Shown here: piece after piece, positions 16,211 through 25,725 of the stretch | How the letters are laid out: each line of letters opens with the position of its first letter | Position numbering within the stretch: the first letter of the stretch is position 1 | Assembly (NCBI GenBank): GCA_900540365.1 | Contig: UQFN01000004.1 | Span: 56,607-120,606, forward strand | DNA: 64,000 nucleotides | From: an uncultured Mollicutes bacterium | GTDB lineage: Bacteria > Bacillota_I > Bacilli_A > RFN20 > CAG-826 | Reading direction: 5' to 3' | Position numbers and translations under genes: made by a program | The notes under the pieces: generated by a model | What the model was told of the DNA's origin: nothing | What the model saw: only the letters and a program-made list of their open reading frames with translations | Database searches by the model: none

Positions 16211-18112
16211 ATGAAATCGAAAAAACATGTTCTTATTAGATGTATTGTAGATTATTACAAAGCTCATCCAGTTGCTTTAACGATTGCTACTTTATGTGTT
16301 TTTCTTTCTGCACTTGGAGCAATTGTAGCTCCTTTAATGATTCAAAGAGTTACAAATTTAATTGCTGAAGCAATTAAAGCCGGTTCTTTTGATGTAATTA
16401 AAGATCAATTCAATTTATTTTTAATTATATTAGTTTCTTCTTATTTAATATCTTTAATTGGTGGATTTACTTATTCTCAAATTACTGCTAGATGTGCTCA
16501 AAAATATATGCATGAATTAAGATGTAGATTATTTGATCACATGCAAGATTTACCAATTAAATATTTTGATACACATGATAAAGGCGAAATTATGTCAACA
16601 TTTACTAACGATGTTGATACAATTAGACAACTTTTATCTCAATCAATTACAACTATTTTAATTTGTGGAGTAACTTTTATTTCAATTTTTGTTATTATGC
16701 TTTATTCTTCTGTTTACTTATCTTTAATAGTAATTGTTGGAGCAGTTGCAATGGTATTTGTTACTAAAAATATTGGTGGAAGAAGTGCTAAAAACTTCCG
16801 TGCTCAACAAGCTGTGCTTGCTAAGGAAGAAGGTTATGTAGAAGAAATGATGCATGGCTTAAAAGTAATTAAATCATTTACTCATGAAGAAGAATGTAAA
16901 AAAGATTTTGAAAAATATATTACTGATTTACAAACTGTTAGCAGAGATGCTAATAAATTTGCAAATATTTTAATGCCTATTATGGGTAATATTGGTAACC
17001 TTCTTTACATCATTATCGCAGTTGTAGCTACTATTTTATTTATTTTTGACGTTCCAAGTTTAGATATTACTGGTTACCACGTAGATGAAACAATTTCAAT
17101 TGGTATTATTGTTAGCTTCTTACCAATGGTTAGACAATTTACTAATAACGTTAGTGAAGTTGCAAACCAAATTAATCCAATTGCTATGGCAATAGGAGGA
17201 ACTTCAAGAGTTTATGAACTTTTAGATGAAGAAGTTGAAGTTGATAATGGTTATGTTACTTTAGTTATGGGTAAATACGATGAAAACGGAAATATTGTTG
17301 AATGTTCTCGTAAAGAACATACTTTATGGGCTTGGAAACATCCTCATCAAGCAGATGGCACAATTACATATACTTTATTACAAGGTGATATTAGAATGTT
17401 TAATGTTGATTTTGGATATGTTCCAAATAAGATTGTCTTACATGATGTTTCTTTATATGCTAAACCAGGACAAAAAATCGCTTTTGTTGGAGCAACTGGT
17501 GCTGGAAAAACAACCATTACTAATTTAATTAATAGATTTTACGATATCGCTGATGGAAAAATTCGTTACGATGGAATTAATATTAATAAAATAAAGAAAA
17601 AAGATTTAAGAAAATCTTTAGGTATGGTTTTGCAAGATACCAATTTATTTAGTGGAACTATTATGGATAATATTCGTTTTGGTCGCTTAGATGCTACTGA
17701 TGAAGAATGTATCGCAGCTGCTAAACTTGCTAATGCTGATTCATTTATTTCTAGATTACCTCAAGGATATAACACATATATTAAAGGAAATGGATCTTCA
17801 ATTTCTCAAGGACAAGCTCAATTACTATCAATTGCTAGAGCGGCTGTAAGTGGATGTCCTGTATTAATTCTTGATGAAGCTACATCCTCAATTGATACCC
17901 GTACTGAACAAATTGTTCTTAAAGGCATGGAAAATTTAATGAAAGGAAAGACTGTCTTCTTAATTGCTCATAGACTTTCAACAATTCAAGATGCTGAAGC
18001 AATCATGGTTCTTGACCATGGTCGAATAATTGAAAGAGGTACTCACGAAGACTTAATTAAGCAAAAAGGAATGTATTATCAACTTTATACCGGTGTCTTC
18101 GAACTTGAATAA
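16211..18112 (+). CDS. Heterodimeric ABC exporter, catalytically competent subunit
   Basis: 633-residue partner of the preceding gene, starting two bases after it. Walker A GATGAGKT is near residue 425, Walker B VLILDEATSSID has the catalytic Glu, and the switch LIAHRLSTIQ keeps its His. Its signature is altered to ISQGQ (consensus LSGGQ), as expected for the subunit that supplies the non-canonical half of the degenerate site. About 40 extra residues (NGYVTLVMGKYDENGN...TLLQGD) lie between the membrane domain and the NBD, known from some Firmicute exporters. Together the two genes form one asymmetric transporter. Confidence 0.93.
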   Translation: MKSKKHVLIRCIVDYYKAHPVALTIATLCVFLSALGAIVAPLMIQRVTNLIAEAIKAGSFDVIKDQFNLFLIILVSSYLISLIGGFTYSQITARCAQKYMHELRCRLFDHMQDLPIKYFDTHDKGEIMSTFTNDVDTIRQLLSQSITTILICGVTFISIFVIMLYSSVYLSLIVIVGAVAMVFVTKNIGGRSAKNFRAQQAVLAKEEGYVEEMMHGLKVIKSFTHEEECKKDFEKYITDLQTVSRDANKFANILMPIMGNIGNLLYIIIAVVATILFIFDVPSLDITGYHVDETISIGIIVSFLPMVRQFTNNVSEVANQINPIAMAIGGTSRVYELLDEEVEVDNGYVTLVMGKYDENGNIVECSRKEHTLWAWKHPHQADGTITYTLLQGDIRMFNVDFGYVPNKIVLHDVSLYAKPGQKIAFVGATGAGKTTITNLINRFYDIADGKIRYDGININKIKKKDLRKSLGMVLQDTNLFSGTIMDNIRFGRLDATDEECIAAAKLANADSFISRLPQGYNTYIKGNGSSISQGQAQLLSIARAAVSGCPVLILDEATSSIDTRTEQIVLKGMENLMKGKTVFLIAHRLSTIQDAEAIMVLDHGRIIERGTHEDLIKQKGMYYQLYTGVFELE

Positions 18113-18117
18113 TTAGT

Positions 18118-18150
18118 TTAGGAACTAGGGAATCGTTCCTAGTTCCTAAA
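18118..18150 (+). terminator. Hairpin after the ABC exporter genes
   Basis: Long stem TAGGAACTAGGGA / TTCCTAGTTCCTA (one mismatch), five bases after the stop. There is no T-run on the plus strand, so it may be a processing or stability hairpin rather than a standard terminator. Confidence 0.5.
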
Positions 18151-18160
18151 TAAAAAGTAA

Positions 18161-18189
18161 TTGTATAAATTTAAGAAATTTGCTAATAT
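18161..18189 (+). promoter_or_regulatory. Promoter of tRNA-Ser(GCT)
   Basis: TTGTAT (18161-18166), 17-bp spacer, TAATAT (18184-18189), 17 bases before the mature tRNA. Confidence 0.7.
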
Positions 18190-18206
18190 AGAAAAGCACA
18201 ATTGCT

Positions 18207-18297
18207 GGAGTAATACCCAAGTTGGTGAAGGGGCTTCCCTGCTAAGGAAGTAGACGTCGCAAGGCGTGCGAGAGTTCGAGTCTCTCTTACTCCGCCA
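18207..18297 (+). tRNA. tRNA-Ser (anticodon GCT)
   Basis: 91 bases with encoded CCA. Long variable arm. The anticodon stem CTTCC/GGAAG encloses CTGCTAA, giving GCT, which reads AGC/AGU. Acceptor GGAGTAA pairs with TTACTCC. Own promoter upstream and a strong terminator downstream. Confidence 0.96.
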
Positions 18298-18310
18298 TCA
18301 TAAAAAGATT

Positions 18311-18345
18311 AATCTGATACTTACAAAGTATCAGATTTTTTTATT
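18311..18345 (+). terminator. Terminator of tRNA-Ser(GCT)
   Basis: 12-bp stem AATCTGATACTT / AGTATCAGATT with a short loop, followed by TTTTTATTTTT. Confidence 0.9.
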
Positions 18346-18580
18346 TTTAATGAACTTTTAGACACTTTTTATTGAAATTTCACATATTTTAATCCCATGA
18401 TTTTCTAATATTAAAAAGATCACATAAGATTTTAAATTGATTAAAACAATTAATTTAAAAGCATTTAATCCTATAAAATAATTAGAAGTTAAACTTAAAT
18501 GCCGCGTATCTTCCTATATTTTCTATTTAAGATTGTTAATATAATTGCTTTCTTTACTGAAAAATAAGTACTATAAATAT
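18346..18580. other. Intergenic region without recognised genes
   Basis: Between the tRNA-Ser(GCT) terminator and the terminator of the minus-strand HdeD-like gene. AT-rich. It contains a partial copy of the dispersed motif (TTTTAGACACTTTTT at 18356-18370) and otherwise no credible ORF, promoter or RNA gene that I can recognise. Confidence 0.5.
18356..18370 (+). repeat. Dispersed motif TTTTAGACACTTTTT, copy 2
   Basis: 15 bases identical to the core of the copies at 10297 and 50309; the preceding TTGAG is not conserved here. Located after the tRNA-Ser terminator. Confidence 0.6.
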
Positions 18581-18613
18581 TAATAAAAAAACGCTCAATT
18601 AGTATGAGCGTTT
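18581..18613 (-). terminator. Terminator of the HdeD-like gene
   Basis: Stem AAACGCTCA / TGAGCGTTT with a 7-base loop. On the minus strand the second arm runs into seven T residues. Confidence 0.85.
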
Positions 18614-18658
18614 AATTATAAAAATAGATATTTTTGTAAAAAAGCCTGTAAAAGTCAA

Positions 18659-19177
18659 TTATTTTTTTAATTTTATTAAAGTAATAATTAAACAATAGAC
18701 ACCATAAATTGCTAATAAGACACCAAAGATTACCCAAAGATATGTTCTAAAATCATCCCACAAGATGAACATTAAACCAAAAGCTAATAAGATTAATCCA
18801 ATAACAAGTTCAGCAATTGCAACATTATAATTTTTTCTTACAAATCTAATTAAAGAATCAACTATAAATAATGCACCAATAGTAGTAATTGCGACAATAA
18901 TTATTTGAATTAAGATAGCAACTGGAGTGATATATTTAGCAAATATAGCAATACCTAGTCCAACTAAAATTGCACCTAAAATTCCTAAAGGCAATAATAA
19001 AGTAATTGACTTTGTTAATAATAAAGAGCGAACTACCAAAAATAATCCGAAGACTAAAATAGCTGTTGCAAGTAAGTATTCAAGAATACTTTGTTGAATA
19101 ATCGAACAGGCAATTAATACTCCAACAATAATTAGTAATATTGACTCAACTATTTGATATACACTTTGTTTTTTCAT
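18659..19177 (-). CDS. HdeD/DUF308-like integral membrane protein
   Basis: 172 residues with about six hydrophobic helices and a LVIGLILLAFGLMFILW repeat style typical of the HdeD/DUF308 group. Function of such proteins in Firmicutes is not established; some are linked to acid or stress resistance. ATG 19177 was chosen as start because AGGAGGAAAATTG precedes it; a TTG one codon upstream is less likely. It is divergent from clpB, and the CIRCE operator lies in the 133-bp gap between the two genes, so shared heat-shock control is possible. Family assignment rests on topology and weak motif similarity. Confidence 0.6.
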   Translation of the reverse strand: MKKQSVYQIVESILLIIVGVLIACSIIQQSILEYLLATAILVFGLFLVVRSLLLTKSITLLLPLGILGAILVGLGIAIFAKYITPVAILIQIIIVAITTIGALFIVDSLIRFVRKNYNVAIAELVIGLILLAFGLMFILWDDFRTYLWVIFGVLLAIYGVYCLIITLIKLKK

Positions 19178-19244
19178 CAATTTTCCTCCTAAAAGTAATT
19201 ATAGATTTCTTTTAATCAAAAAGAAAATAATAAATAAAAAAATT

Positions 19245-19271
19245 TTAGCACTCTCAGTTGACAAGTGCTAA
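19245..19271 (+). promoter_or_regulatory. CIRCE operator (HrcA binding site)
   Basis: TTAGCACTC-N9-AAGTGCTAA, one mismatch from the CIRCE consensus. It overlaps the clpB promoter: TTGACA (19258-19263), 16-bp spacer, TATAAT (19280-19285). HrcA repression of clpB is expected. Confidence 0.93.
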
Positions 19272-19310
19272 AAATGATTTATAATACTTAATGAAAAGGA
19301 GGACAAAATT

Positions 19311-21428
19311 ATGAATATGAACGGAATGCAAGATTATCAAAATGATGAAAATATTCTTGAAAAATTTGGAAGAAATATAACCGATGAAGTCAAGAAAAAT
19401 AAAGTTGATCCAGTAATTGGTAGAGATGAAGAAATTCGTAAAATCATTACTGTATTAGCAAGAAAAACAAAAAATAATGTTATCCTTTTAGGTGAACCTG
19501 GTGTTGGTAAAACAGCAATTATTGAAGGTTTAGCACAACGTATAGTTTCAAACGATGTTCCTTTAACTTTAAAAGATAAAGAAATTTTTGAACTCGATAT
19601 GGGTTCTTTAATCGCCGGAGCAAAATATCAAGGTGAATTTGAGGAAAGACTCAAAGCAGTTTTAAATAAAGTTAAAGAAAGTAATCATAAAATTATTATG
19701 TTTATTGATGAAATCCATTTAATTGTTGGAGCTGGAAGAACTCAAGGTGCAATGGATGCTTCTAATATGCTTAAACCAATGCTTGCTAGAGGAGAAATTG
19801 ATTGTATAGGAGCAACAACTCTTAATGAATATCGTGAATATATTGAAAAAGATCGCGCTCTTGAAAGAAGATTCCAACCAGTAATGATTGGTGAACCTAC
19901 TAAAGAAGATACTTTATCAATATTAAGAGGTTTAAAAGACCGTTTTGAATCACATCACGGTGTAAAAATTACTGATAACGCTTTAGTTGCAGCAGTAAAT
20001 TATAGTGTTAGATATATAACTAATCGTTTTTTGCCTGATAAAGCGATTGATTTAATTGACGAAGCTTGTGCAGAAACAAGAGTAGAAATTGAATCAATGC
20101 CAAGTGAACTTGATGATGTGAATCGTAAAATTAGACAACTTGAAATTGAAAAACTTGCTCTTGAACAAGAAAAAGATGAACAATCTAAAGTGAGATTAAA
20201 TAAGTTAAAAGATGAACTTTCAAATTTACAAATAGAAAGTGAAAAACTAACTGCTAAATGGCAAAAAGAAAAAATTGATATTGAAAATGCTAAATCTTAT
20301 AAAAATAAGCTCGAAAGTTTAAACTTTGAATTAAATCAAGCTTATAACCGTGGAGATTTTAAAAGAGCTAGTGAAATTCAATATAAAGAAATTCCTAATG
20401 TTAAAAATCAATTAGAAATAATTGAAAATTCTTCTAAAGATGTTAAAAAATTGTTAAGTGATGAAATTACTGAAGAAAATATTGCTAGTATTGTCAGTAA
20501 AATGACAAATATTCCTGTTTCTAGGATTATTAAAGGCGATAAAGAAAGAGTATTAAATCTTAATAATGTTTTAAAAAGAAGAGTAATTGGACAAGATCAA
20601 GCAATCAATCTTGTTAGTGATGCGATTTTACGTCAAAGAGCAGGTATTAAAGATCAAAATCGTCCAATTGGTAGTTTCTTATTTTTAGGACCTACTGGAG
20701 TTGGTAAAACTGAAGTTGCTAAAGCTTTAGCTGAAGCTTTGTTTGATAGTGAAACTCATATTATTCGAATTGATATGAGTGAATATATGGAAAAATTTAG
20801 TGTTTCACGTTTACTTGGAGCTCCTCCAGGTTATGTTGGTTATGAAGAAGGTGGACAATTAACTGAGCCAGTTAGAAGAAATCCTTATTCAATAGTCTTA
20901 TTTGATGAAATCGAAAAAGCTAATCCTGAAGTTTATAATGTTTTATTACAAATTATGGATGATGGAAGATTAACAGATTCTCAAGGAAGAGTAGTTGATT
21001 TTAGAAATACTATCATTATTATGACTAGTAATTTAGGTAGTGAAGAAATTTTAAAAGGAAATCAAGCTGGAGTTGATAAACTATTACATAGTTACTTCAA
21101 ACCTGAATTTTTGAACCGTATTGATGAAATTGTTTACTTTAATTTCTTAACTAAAGATGTTCAAATTAAGATTGCTAAGAAAATGCTTGATGACTTTTCT
21201 AAACGTCTTAGTGATGAATATTATAAAATTGTTTTTGATGAAAGTGTTGTGCATTATGTGATTGATAGTGCTTTTGATGAAGAGTTTGGAGCGCGTCCTT
21301 TAAGAAGATTTATTCAACATAATATTGAAACAATTCTTGCTAAAAAAATTATAAATGAAGAATTAAAAGTAAATACACCATATTTATGCACTTATAAAAA
21401 TGGTGAATTAGAAATTAATAAAATATAA
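19311..21428 (+). CDS. clpB: ClpB disaggregase lacking the N-terminal domain
   Basis: 705-residue Hsp100. The usual ~140-residue N-terminal Clp_N domain is absent; the protein begins close to the first AAA+ module (Walker A GEPGVGKT near residue 61, FIDEIH, then GATTLNEYREYIEKD). A coiled-coil M-domain lies at about 270-410. The second AAA+ module has GPTGVGKT near 460, VLFDEIEKA and the sensor GARPLRR. The M-domain indicates ClpB rather than ClpC/ClpA, so it refolds aggregates with DnaK and is not a ClpP partner. Controlled by CIRCE and preceded by AAGGAGG. Mycoplasma ClpB is similarly short. Confidence 0.93.
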   Translation: MNMNGMQDYQNDENILEKFGRNITDEVKKNKVDPVIGRDEEIRKIITVLARKTKNNVILLGEPGVGKTAIIEGLAQRIVSNDVPLTLKDKEIFELDMGSLIAGAKYQGEFEERLKAVLNKVKESNHKIIMFIDEIHLIVGAGRTQGAMDASNMLKPMLARGEIDCIGATTLNEYREYIEKDRALERRFQPVMIGEPTKEDTLSILRGLKDRFESHHGVKITDNALVAAVNYSVRYITNRFLPDKAIDLIDEACAETRVEIESMPSELDDVNRKIRQLEIEKLALEQEKDEQSKVRLNKLKDELSNLQIESEKLTAKWQKEKIDIENAKSYKNKLESLNFELNQAYNRGDFKRASEIQYKEIPNVKNQLEIIENSSKDVKKLLSDEITEENIASIVSKMTNIPVSRIIKGDKERVLNLNNVLKRRVIGQDQAINLVSDAILRQRAGIKDQNRPIGSFLFLGPTGVGKTEVAKALAEALFDSETHIIRIDMSEYMEKFSVSRLLGAPPGYVGYEEGGQLTEPVRRNPYSIVLFDEIEKANPEVYNVLLQIMDDGRLTDSQGRVVDFRNTIIIMTSNLGSEEILKGNQAGVDKLLHSYFKPEFLNRIDEIVYFNFLTKDVQIKIAKKMLDDFSKRLSDEYYKIVFDESVVHYVIDSAFDEEFGARPLRRFIQHNIETILAKKIINEELKVNTPYLCTYKNGELEINKI

Positions 21429-21475
21429 CGAATTTTAAAAAAATGTTTTAGTTTTGCAGGCTTTTTTTGAAAAAT

Positions 21476-21516
21476 AAGGACTTTTTAAAAGTTTATTTAA
21501 CTTAAAAAGCCTTTAA
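21476..21516 (+). terminator. Terminator after clpB
   Basis: Stem AAGGACTTTTTAA / TTAAAAAGCCTTT with one A-C mismatch and a 14-base loop. TTTTGCAGGCTTTTTTT (21452-21468) lies between the stop codon and the hairpin. Confidence 0.65.
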
Positions 21517-21624
21517 ATTAAGTAGAAATTAAAATAAAAAAGAATTTTGTTAAATTGTTTTATATTTATATAAAAAAGTATATAATAATGTCGTTAAAAA
21601 TTTCTAAAGGAGGAAACTAGAAAT

Positions 21625-22641
21625 ATGGCAATTAAAGTTGCAATTAACGGATTTGGTAGAATCGGACGTTTGGCTTTCAGACAAATGTTTAGAGCAAAAG
21701 GATATGAAATTGTTGCAATTAACGATCTTACTGATCCAAAAATGTTAGCTCACTTATTAAAATACGATTCAGCTCAAGGTAGATATGCATTAGCTGATAA
21801 AGTTGAAGCTAAAGAATCATCAATTGTTGTTGATGGAGATGAAATCAAAATTTATAGTGAAAAAGATGCTGCTAATTTACCATGGCGTGAACTTGATGTT
21901 GATGTCGTCTTAGAATGTACAGGTTTTTACACTTCAAAAGAAAAAGCAAGTGCTCACTTAAAAGCAGGAGCTAAAAAAGTTGTTATTAGTGCTCCAGCTG
22001 GAAAAGATCTTCCTACAATCGTTTATAGTGTTAATGAACACACTTTAAAACCAGAAGATACAATTATTAGTGCTGCTAGCTGTACAACAAACTGCTTAGC
22101 ACCTATGGCTAATGCTTTAAATAAATATGCTCCTATCAAGAGCGGAATTATGACAACAGTCCATGCTTACACTGGTGACCAAATGGTTCTTGATGGACCA
22201 CATAGAAAAGGTGATTTAAGAAGAGCAAGAGCTGCTGCTGTTAATATTGTTCCTAATTCAACTGGTGCTGCAAAAGCTATTGGATTAGTTATTCCTGAAT
22301 TAAATGGTAAATTAATCGGAAGTGCTCAAAGAGTACCTGTTCCAACTGGTTCAACTACAATTCTTGTTGCTGTTGTTGAAGGAAAAGATGTTACAGTTGA
22401 AGGCATCAATGCAGCTATGAAGAAAGCAAGTAGTGCTTCATTTGGATATACTGAAGAACCTCTTGTTTCAAGTGATATTATTGGAATTACTTATGGATCA
22501 TTATTTGATGCAACTCAAACAATGGTTACTAAAATTGATGATAATACTTATCAAGTTCAAGTCGTTGCTTGGTATGATAATGAAAATTCATACACTAGCC
22601 AAATGGTTAGAACAATCAAATACTTTGCTGAATTAAAGTAA
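21625..22641 (+). CDS. gap: Glyceraldehyde-3-phosphate dehydrogenase
   Basis: 338-residue phosphorylating GAPDH: D-glyceraldehyde-3-P + NAD + Pi to 1,3-bisphosphoglycerate. NAD-binding GFGRIGR is at the N-terminus, catalytic Cys in SAASCTTNCLAP, and WYDNENSYTSQMVRT at the C-terminus. An Asp in the NDLTDP position fits NAD preference. TATAAT at 21581-21586 and AAAGGAGG precede the gene. It heads a gap-pgk-tpiA cluster. Confidence 0.97.
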   Translation: MAIKVAINGFGRIGRLAFRQMFRAKGYEIVAINDLTDPKMLAHLLKYDSAQGRYALADKVEAKESSIVVDGDEIKIYSEKDAANLPWRELDVDVVLECTGFYTSKEKASAHLKAGAKKVVISAPAGKDLPTIVYSVNEHTLKPEDTIISAASCTTNCLAPMANALNKYAPIKSGIMTTVHAYTGDQMVLDGPHRKGDLRRARAAAVNIVPNSTGAAKAIGLVIPELNGKLIGSAQRVPVPTGSTTILVAVVEGKDVTVEGINAAMKKASSASFGYTEEPLVSSDIIGITYGSLFDATQTMVTKIDDNTYQVQVVAWYDNENSYTSQMVRTIKYFAELK

Positions 22642-22659
22642 TTTTATTTAAAATAATTT

Positions 22660-22685
22660 GAGGTCTAGTTATCTAGGCCTCTTTA
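22660..22685 (+). terminator. Weak hairpin between gap and pgk
   Basis: Stem GAGGTCTA / TAGGCCTC with a 6-base loop and only a short T-rich tail. It may attenuate or stabilise the gap transcript, giving more gap than pgk-tpiA mRNA. Confidence 0.55.
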
Positions 22686-22706
22686 TATCTAAAAAGGAGA
22701 TTATTC

Positions 22707-23918
22707 ATGCATACAATTAAAGATTTAGGTAATTTAAGTGGCAAAAAAGTCATGGTTAGAGTTGATTTTAACGTCCCTTTAAAAGGAACTGAAATTAGAG
22801 ATGATAACCGTGTAGTTAGTGCTTTACCAACAATCAAAGAATTATTATCTAAGAATGCTCGTGTTGTTTTATTTTCACATCTTGGAAAAATTAAATGGGG
22901 AAAAGCTACAGATGAAGAAATAAACGCTCAAAAAGAGAAAAACAACATGATGTATGTTTATCCACGTTTAAAAGAACTTTTAGCTCCAGTAAATGTTTAT
23001 TTTTCCGAAGCAACTAGTGGAGCAAAATTAAAAGAAGCAATCAATAATTTAAAAGATGGAGAAGTTTTACTTGTTCAAAATACTCGTTATGAAAAAGGTG
23101 AAAGTAAAAACGATCCTGCTTTAAGTGCAGATTGGGCAAGTAATTTCGATGTATTTGTAATGGATGCTTTTGGAAGTGCTCATAGAGCTCATGCTTCAAC
23201 TTATGGTGTTCCTGAAATTTTAAAGAAAGAAGGTAAACCATGTGCTCTTGGTTTCTTAATGGAAAAAGAAGTTACTAATTTATCAAAATGTGTAACTGCT
23301 AATGAACATCCTTATATTGCAATTTTAGGTGGATTTAAAGTCAGTGATAAAATTAAAGTTATCGATTCATTATTAAAAAAATGCGACAAAATTTTAATTG
23401 GTGGAGCAATGGCTTATACTTTCTTAAAAGCATTAGGAAAACATATCGGTACATCTCCATGTGAAGATGATCAATTAGAATATGCTTCAAAATGTTATGA
23501 ATCAGGTAAAATTGTTTTACCAATCGATACAGTCTGTGCAGATGCTTTTGAAAACTATACTGTAATTGAAACTGTTAAAGGTGGAGAAATTCCAGATGGT
23601 TTTGAAGGATTAGATATTGGACCAGATACTGTTAATTTATATGCTAAAGAAATTGCAAAAGCTAAAGTTATTTTCTGGAATGGACCAATGGGTGTTTTTG
23701 AAAATAAAGATTTTGCTGCTGGTACAATTGGAGTTTGTAAAGCAATTAGTGAAAATAAACATTGCTTTAGTGTAATTGGTGGTGGTGATAGTGCAGCTGC
23801 TGCTAAACAATTTGGATTTGCTGATAAATTCTCACACGTTTCAACTGGTGGTGGAGCATCTCTTGAAATGATTGAAAATGATGGCCATCTTCCAGGAATT
23901 GATGTTATTGAGGATTAA
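22707..23918 (+). CDS. pgk: Phosphoglycerate kinase
   Basis: 403 residues, normal length. Produces ATP and 3-phosphoglycerate. The substrate-binding N-domain has VMVRVDFNVPL and DNRVVSALPTIKELL, and the C-domain has the nucleotide-binding GPMGVFE and GGGDSAAAAKQFG motifs. The middle segment INAQKEKNNMMYVYPRL is a small family variation. It is followed by tpiA after three bases and preceded by AAAAGGAG. Confidence 0.97.
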   Translation: MHTIKDLGNLSGKKVMVRVDFNVPLKGTEIRDDNRVVSALPTIKELLSKNARVVLFSHLGKIKWGKATDEEINAQKEKNNMMYVYPRLKELLAPVNVYFSEATSGAKLKEAINNLKDGEVLLVQNTRYEKGESKNDPALSADWASNFDVFVMDAFGSAHRAHASTYGVPEILKKEGKPCALGFLMEKEVTNLSKCVTANEHPYIAILGGFKVSDKIKVIDSLLKKCDKILIGGAMAYTFLKALGKHIGTSPCEDDQLEYASKCYESGKIVLPIDTVCADAFENYTVIETVKGGEIPDGFEGLDIGPDTVNLYAKEIAKAKVIFWNGPMGVFENKDFAAGTIGVCKAISENKHCFSVIGGGDSAAAAKQFGFADKFSHVSTGGGASLEMIENDGHLPGIDVIED

Positions 23919-23921
23919 TTA

Positions 23922-24680
23922 ATGAGAAGAAAACTTTTACTTGGAAACTGGAAAATGAACAAAACAGTTTCCGAAGCTAAAGAATTTGCTTTAAATGCAA
24001 AGGATTTAGGGAAACTTGCTAAACAAAATAAAGTTGATATGGGAATTTGCGTTCCTTATATCGATTTAGCTCCAGTTAAAAAGATTTTAAAAAATAGTTT
24101 AATTGTTGGAGCTGAAAATTGTCACGAATTAGATCATGGAGCTTATACTGGTGAAGTTTCAATTCCAATGTTACTTGACCTTGGTATTACTTGGTGCATT
24201 ATTGGCCATAGCGAAAGAAGAACTTATTATAATGAAACTAGTGAAGCTTGTAATAAAAAAATTCTTGCTTTATTAAAAAATAATATGGTTCCAGTTTATT
24301 GTTGTGGTGAATCTTTAGAAACTTACGAAGAAGGAAAAACTAAAGAGTTTGTTAAAGAACAAATCATTAAAGGTTTTAAAGATGTTTCAAAAGAAGATGC
24401 AGCAAAAGTAGTTATTGCTTATGAACCTATTTGGTCAATTGGAACTGGTAAAAACGCTTCAAAAGAAATCGCTGAAGATGTTTGTAAATTTATCCGTAAA
24501 ACTATTAAAGATTTATACGATACTAAGACTAGCAACAAAGTAAGAATTCTTTATGGAGGAAGCGTTAAACCTAACAATATTAAAGAATATTTATATTGTG
24601 ATAATATCGACGGAGCTTTAGTAGGCGGAGCTAGTTTAGATGTTAATAGTTATAAAGAATTATTAACAAATCTTCTTTAA
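23922..24680 (+). CDS. tpiA: Triosephosphate isomerase
   Basis: 252-residue TIM barrel interconverting DHAP and glyceraldehyde-3-P. Active-site residues are visible: Lys in GNWKMN, His in IGHSERR and Glu in AYEPIWSIGTGK. The phosphate-binding loop YGGSVKPNN and GALVGGASL are normal. Last gene of the glycolytic cluster, followed by a strong terminator. Confidence 0.97.
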   Translation: MRRKLLLGNWKMNKTVSEAKEFALNAKDLGKLAKQNKVDMGICVPYIDLAPVKKILKNSLIVGAENCHELDHGAYTGEVSIPMLLDLGITWCIIGHSERRTYYNETSEACNKKILALLKNNMVPVYCCGESLETYEEGKTKEFVKEQIIKGFKDVSKEDAAKVVIAYEPIWSIGTGKNASKEIAEDVCKFIRKTIKDLYDTKTSNKVRILYGGSVKPNNIKEYLYCDNIDGALVGGASLDVNSYKELLTNLL

Positions 24681-24694
24681 TTTAAATTTAAAAT

Positions 24695-24745
24695 AAAAGA
24701 CCAATTTTTTGAAAGTTTATTGACTTTTAAAAACTGGTCTTTTTT
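24695..24745 (+). terminator. Terminator after tpiA
   Basis: Stem AAAGACCAATTTTT / AAAAACTGGTCTTT (one mismatch), then a run of T. Confidence 0.85.
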
Positions 24746-24815
24746 ATATATATAAGATAATATATACAAAAAATGTAAATTGTGAAAAAATAATTACTAC
24801 AAGGAGGTAAGTTAT

Positions 24816-25583
24816 ATGTATGATACCTTTGAGAATCAATCTAATGTTGTTAACGCAAAAGAAGTAAGTGCTAAATTATCTTATGCAAAAGTTTTTTTAT
24901 TTTTTGGTTTAGCATTATTAATAACAGCTGCTGTCACTATTGGAGTTTCTTCACTTTTATATTATTTAGTTAGATTTAATCCAGATACTTATTATACAGC
25001 TTCAATTGTTCTTATGTGTGTTGGTGGAATAGGTATTTTTATTTTACCTTTTATTATTAATATTAAGGCATTTAAGGAAGGACATAGTTTAGTTGTACCT
25101 TTTGTTTTGTATTCAATATGTATGGGTTTACTTTTAAGTGGGGTAGTCTTTGCTATAGAAAATCCTTATGTAATTGGTGTTGCCTTTTTAATTACAGCTT
25201 TAATGTTTTTATTTTTAGCTGGTGTTGGATTTTTTATTGGTGATAAGATAGGAATCTTTTGGACAATATTAATTGGTTTAATGTTTGCTTATTTTGTAAT
25301 GGCCATGGTTAATTTATTTTTATTACCTTTTTTATTTTTTGGTAGCGAGTCAACATACACATATTTTGCAACATTTTATTGGATTGTAGAGGCAGTATTT
25401 ATATTAATTTTAATGATTTATGTAATTATTGATATAAATCGTTTGAAAAAGGTTATTAATAGTGGTATAGTAATTCATACAAACTTAGCATTATATTTTG
25501 CTACTAGTTTATATACTGACTTCATTTATTTATTTATAAGAATCCTTTATATTGTCTTATATTTTGTTGGCAGAAGGGATTAA
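24816..25583 (+). CDS. Bax inhibitor-1 family membrane protein
   Basis: 255 residues with about seven transmembrane helices and a short hydrophilic N-terminus (MYDTFENQSN...). The C-terminal stretch LALYFATSLYTDFIYLFIRIL...GRRD matches the end of BI-1/YetJ/YccA proteins, which in Bacillus are pH-gated Ca2+ leak channels. The rest is divergent, so the family call is moderate. Preceded by AAGGAGGT. It stands alone between tpiA and the rRNA operon. Confidence 0.7.
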   Translation: MYDTFENQSNVVNAKEVSAKLSYAKVFLFFGLALLITAAVTIGVSSLLYYLVRFNPDTYYTASIVLMCVGGIGIFILPFIINIKAFKEGHSLVVPFVLYSICMGLLLSGVVFAIENPYVIGVAFLITALMFLFLAGVGFFIGDKIGIFWTILIGLMFAYFVMAMVNLFLLPFLFFGSESTYTYFATFYWIVEAVFILILMIYVIIDINRLKKVINSGIVIHTNLALYFATSLYTDFIYLFIRILYIVLYFVGRRD

Positions 25584-25634
25584 AGTAAAAAAAGTTAAGA
25601 GTTTAAAAAAATTAAAAAAAATTAAAAAAACTGC

Positions 25635-25663
25635 TTGACTTAAAAAAATAATGGTAGTAGTAT
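25635..25663 (+). promoter_or_regulatory. rRNA operon promoter
   Basis: TTGACT (25635-25640), 17-bp spacer, TAGTAT (25658-25663), downstream of an A-rich stretch that may act as an UP element. 16S starts about 138 bases later. Confidence 0.8.
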
Positions 25664-25725
25664 TAACAATGCGCAGTCGAAAACGACTTAAAATTTACGA
25701 GAGTAAATGCGCGATGAGATCTTTG

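Noticed and set aside
15668..17528. Short plus-strand frames inside the two ABC exporter genes
   Set aside because: Out-of-frame reads of clearly conserved NBD coding sequence.
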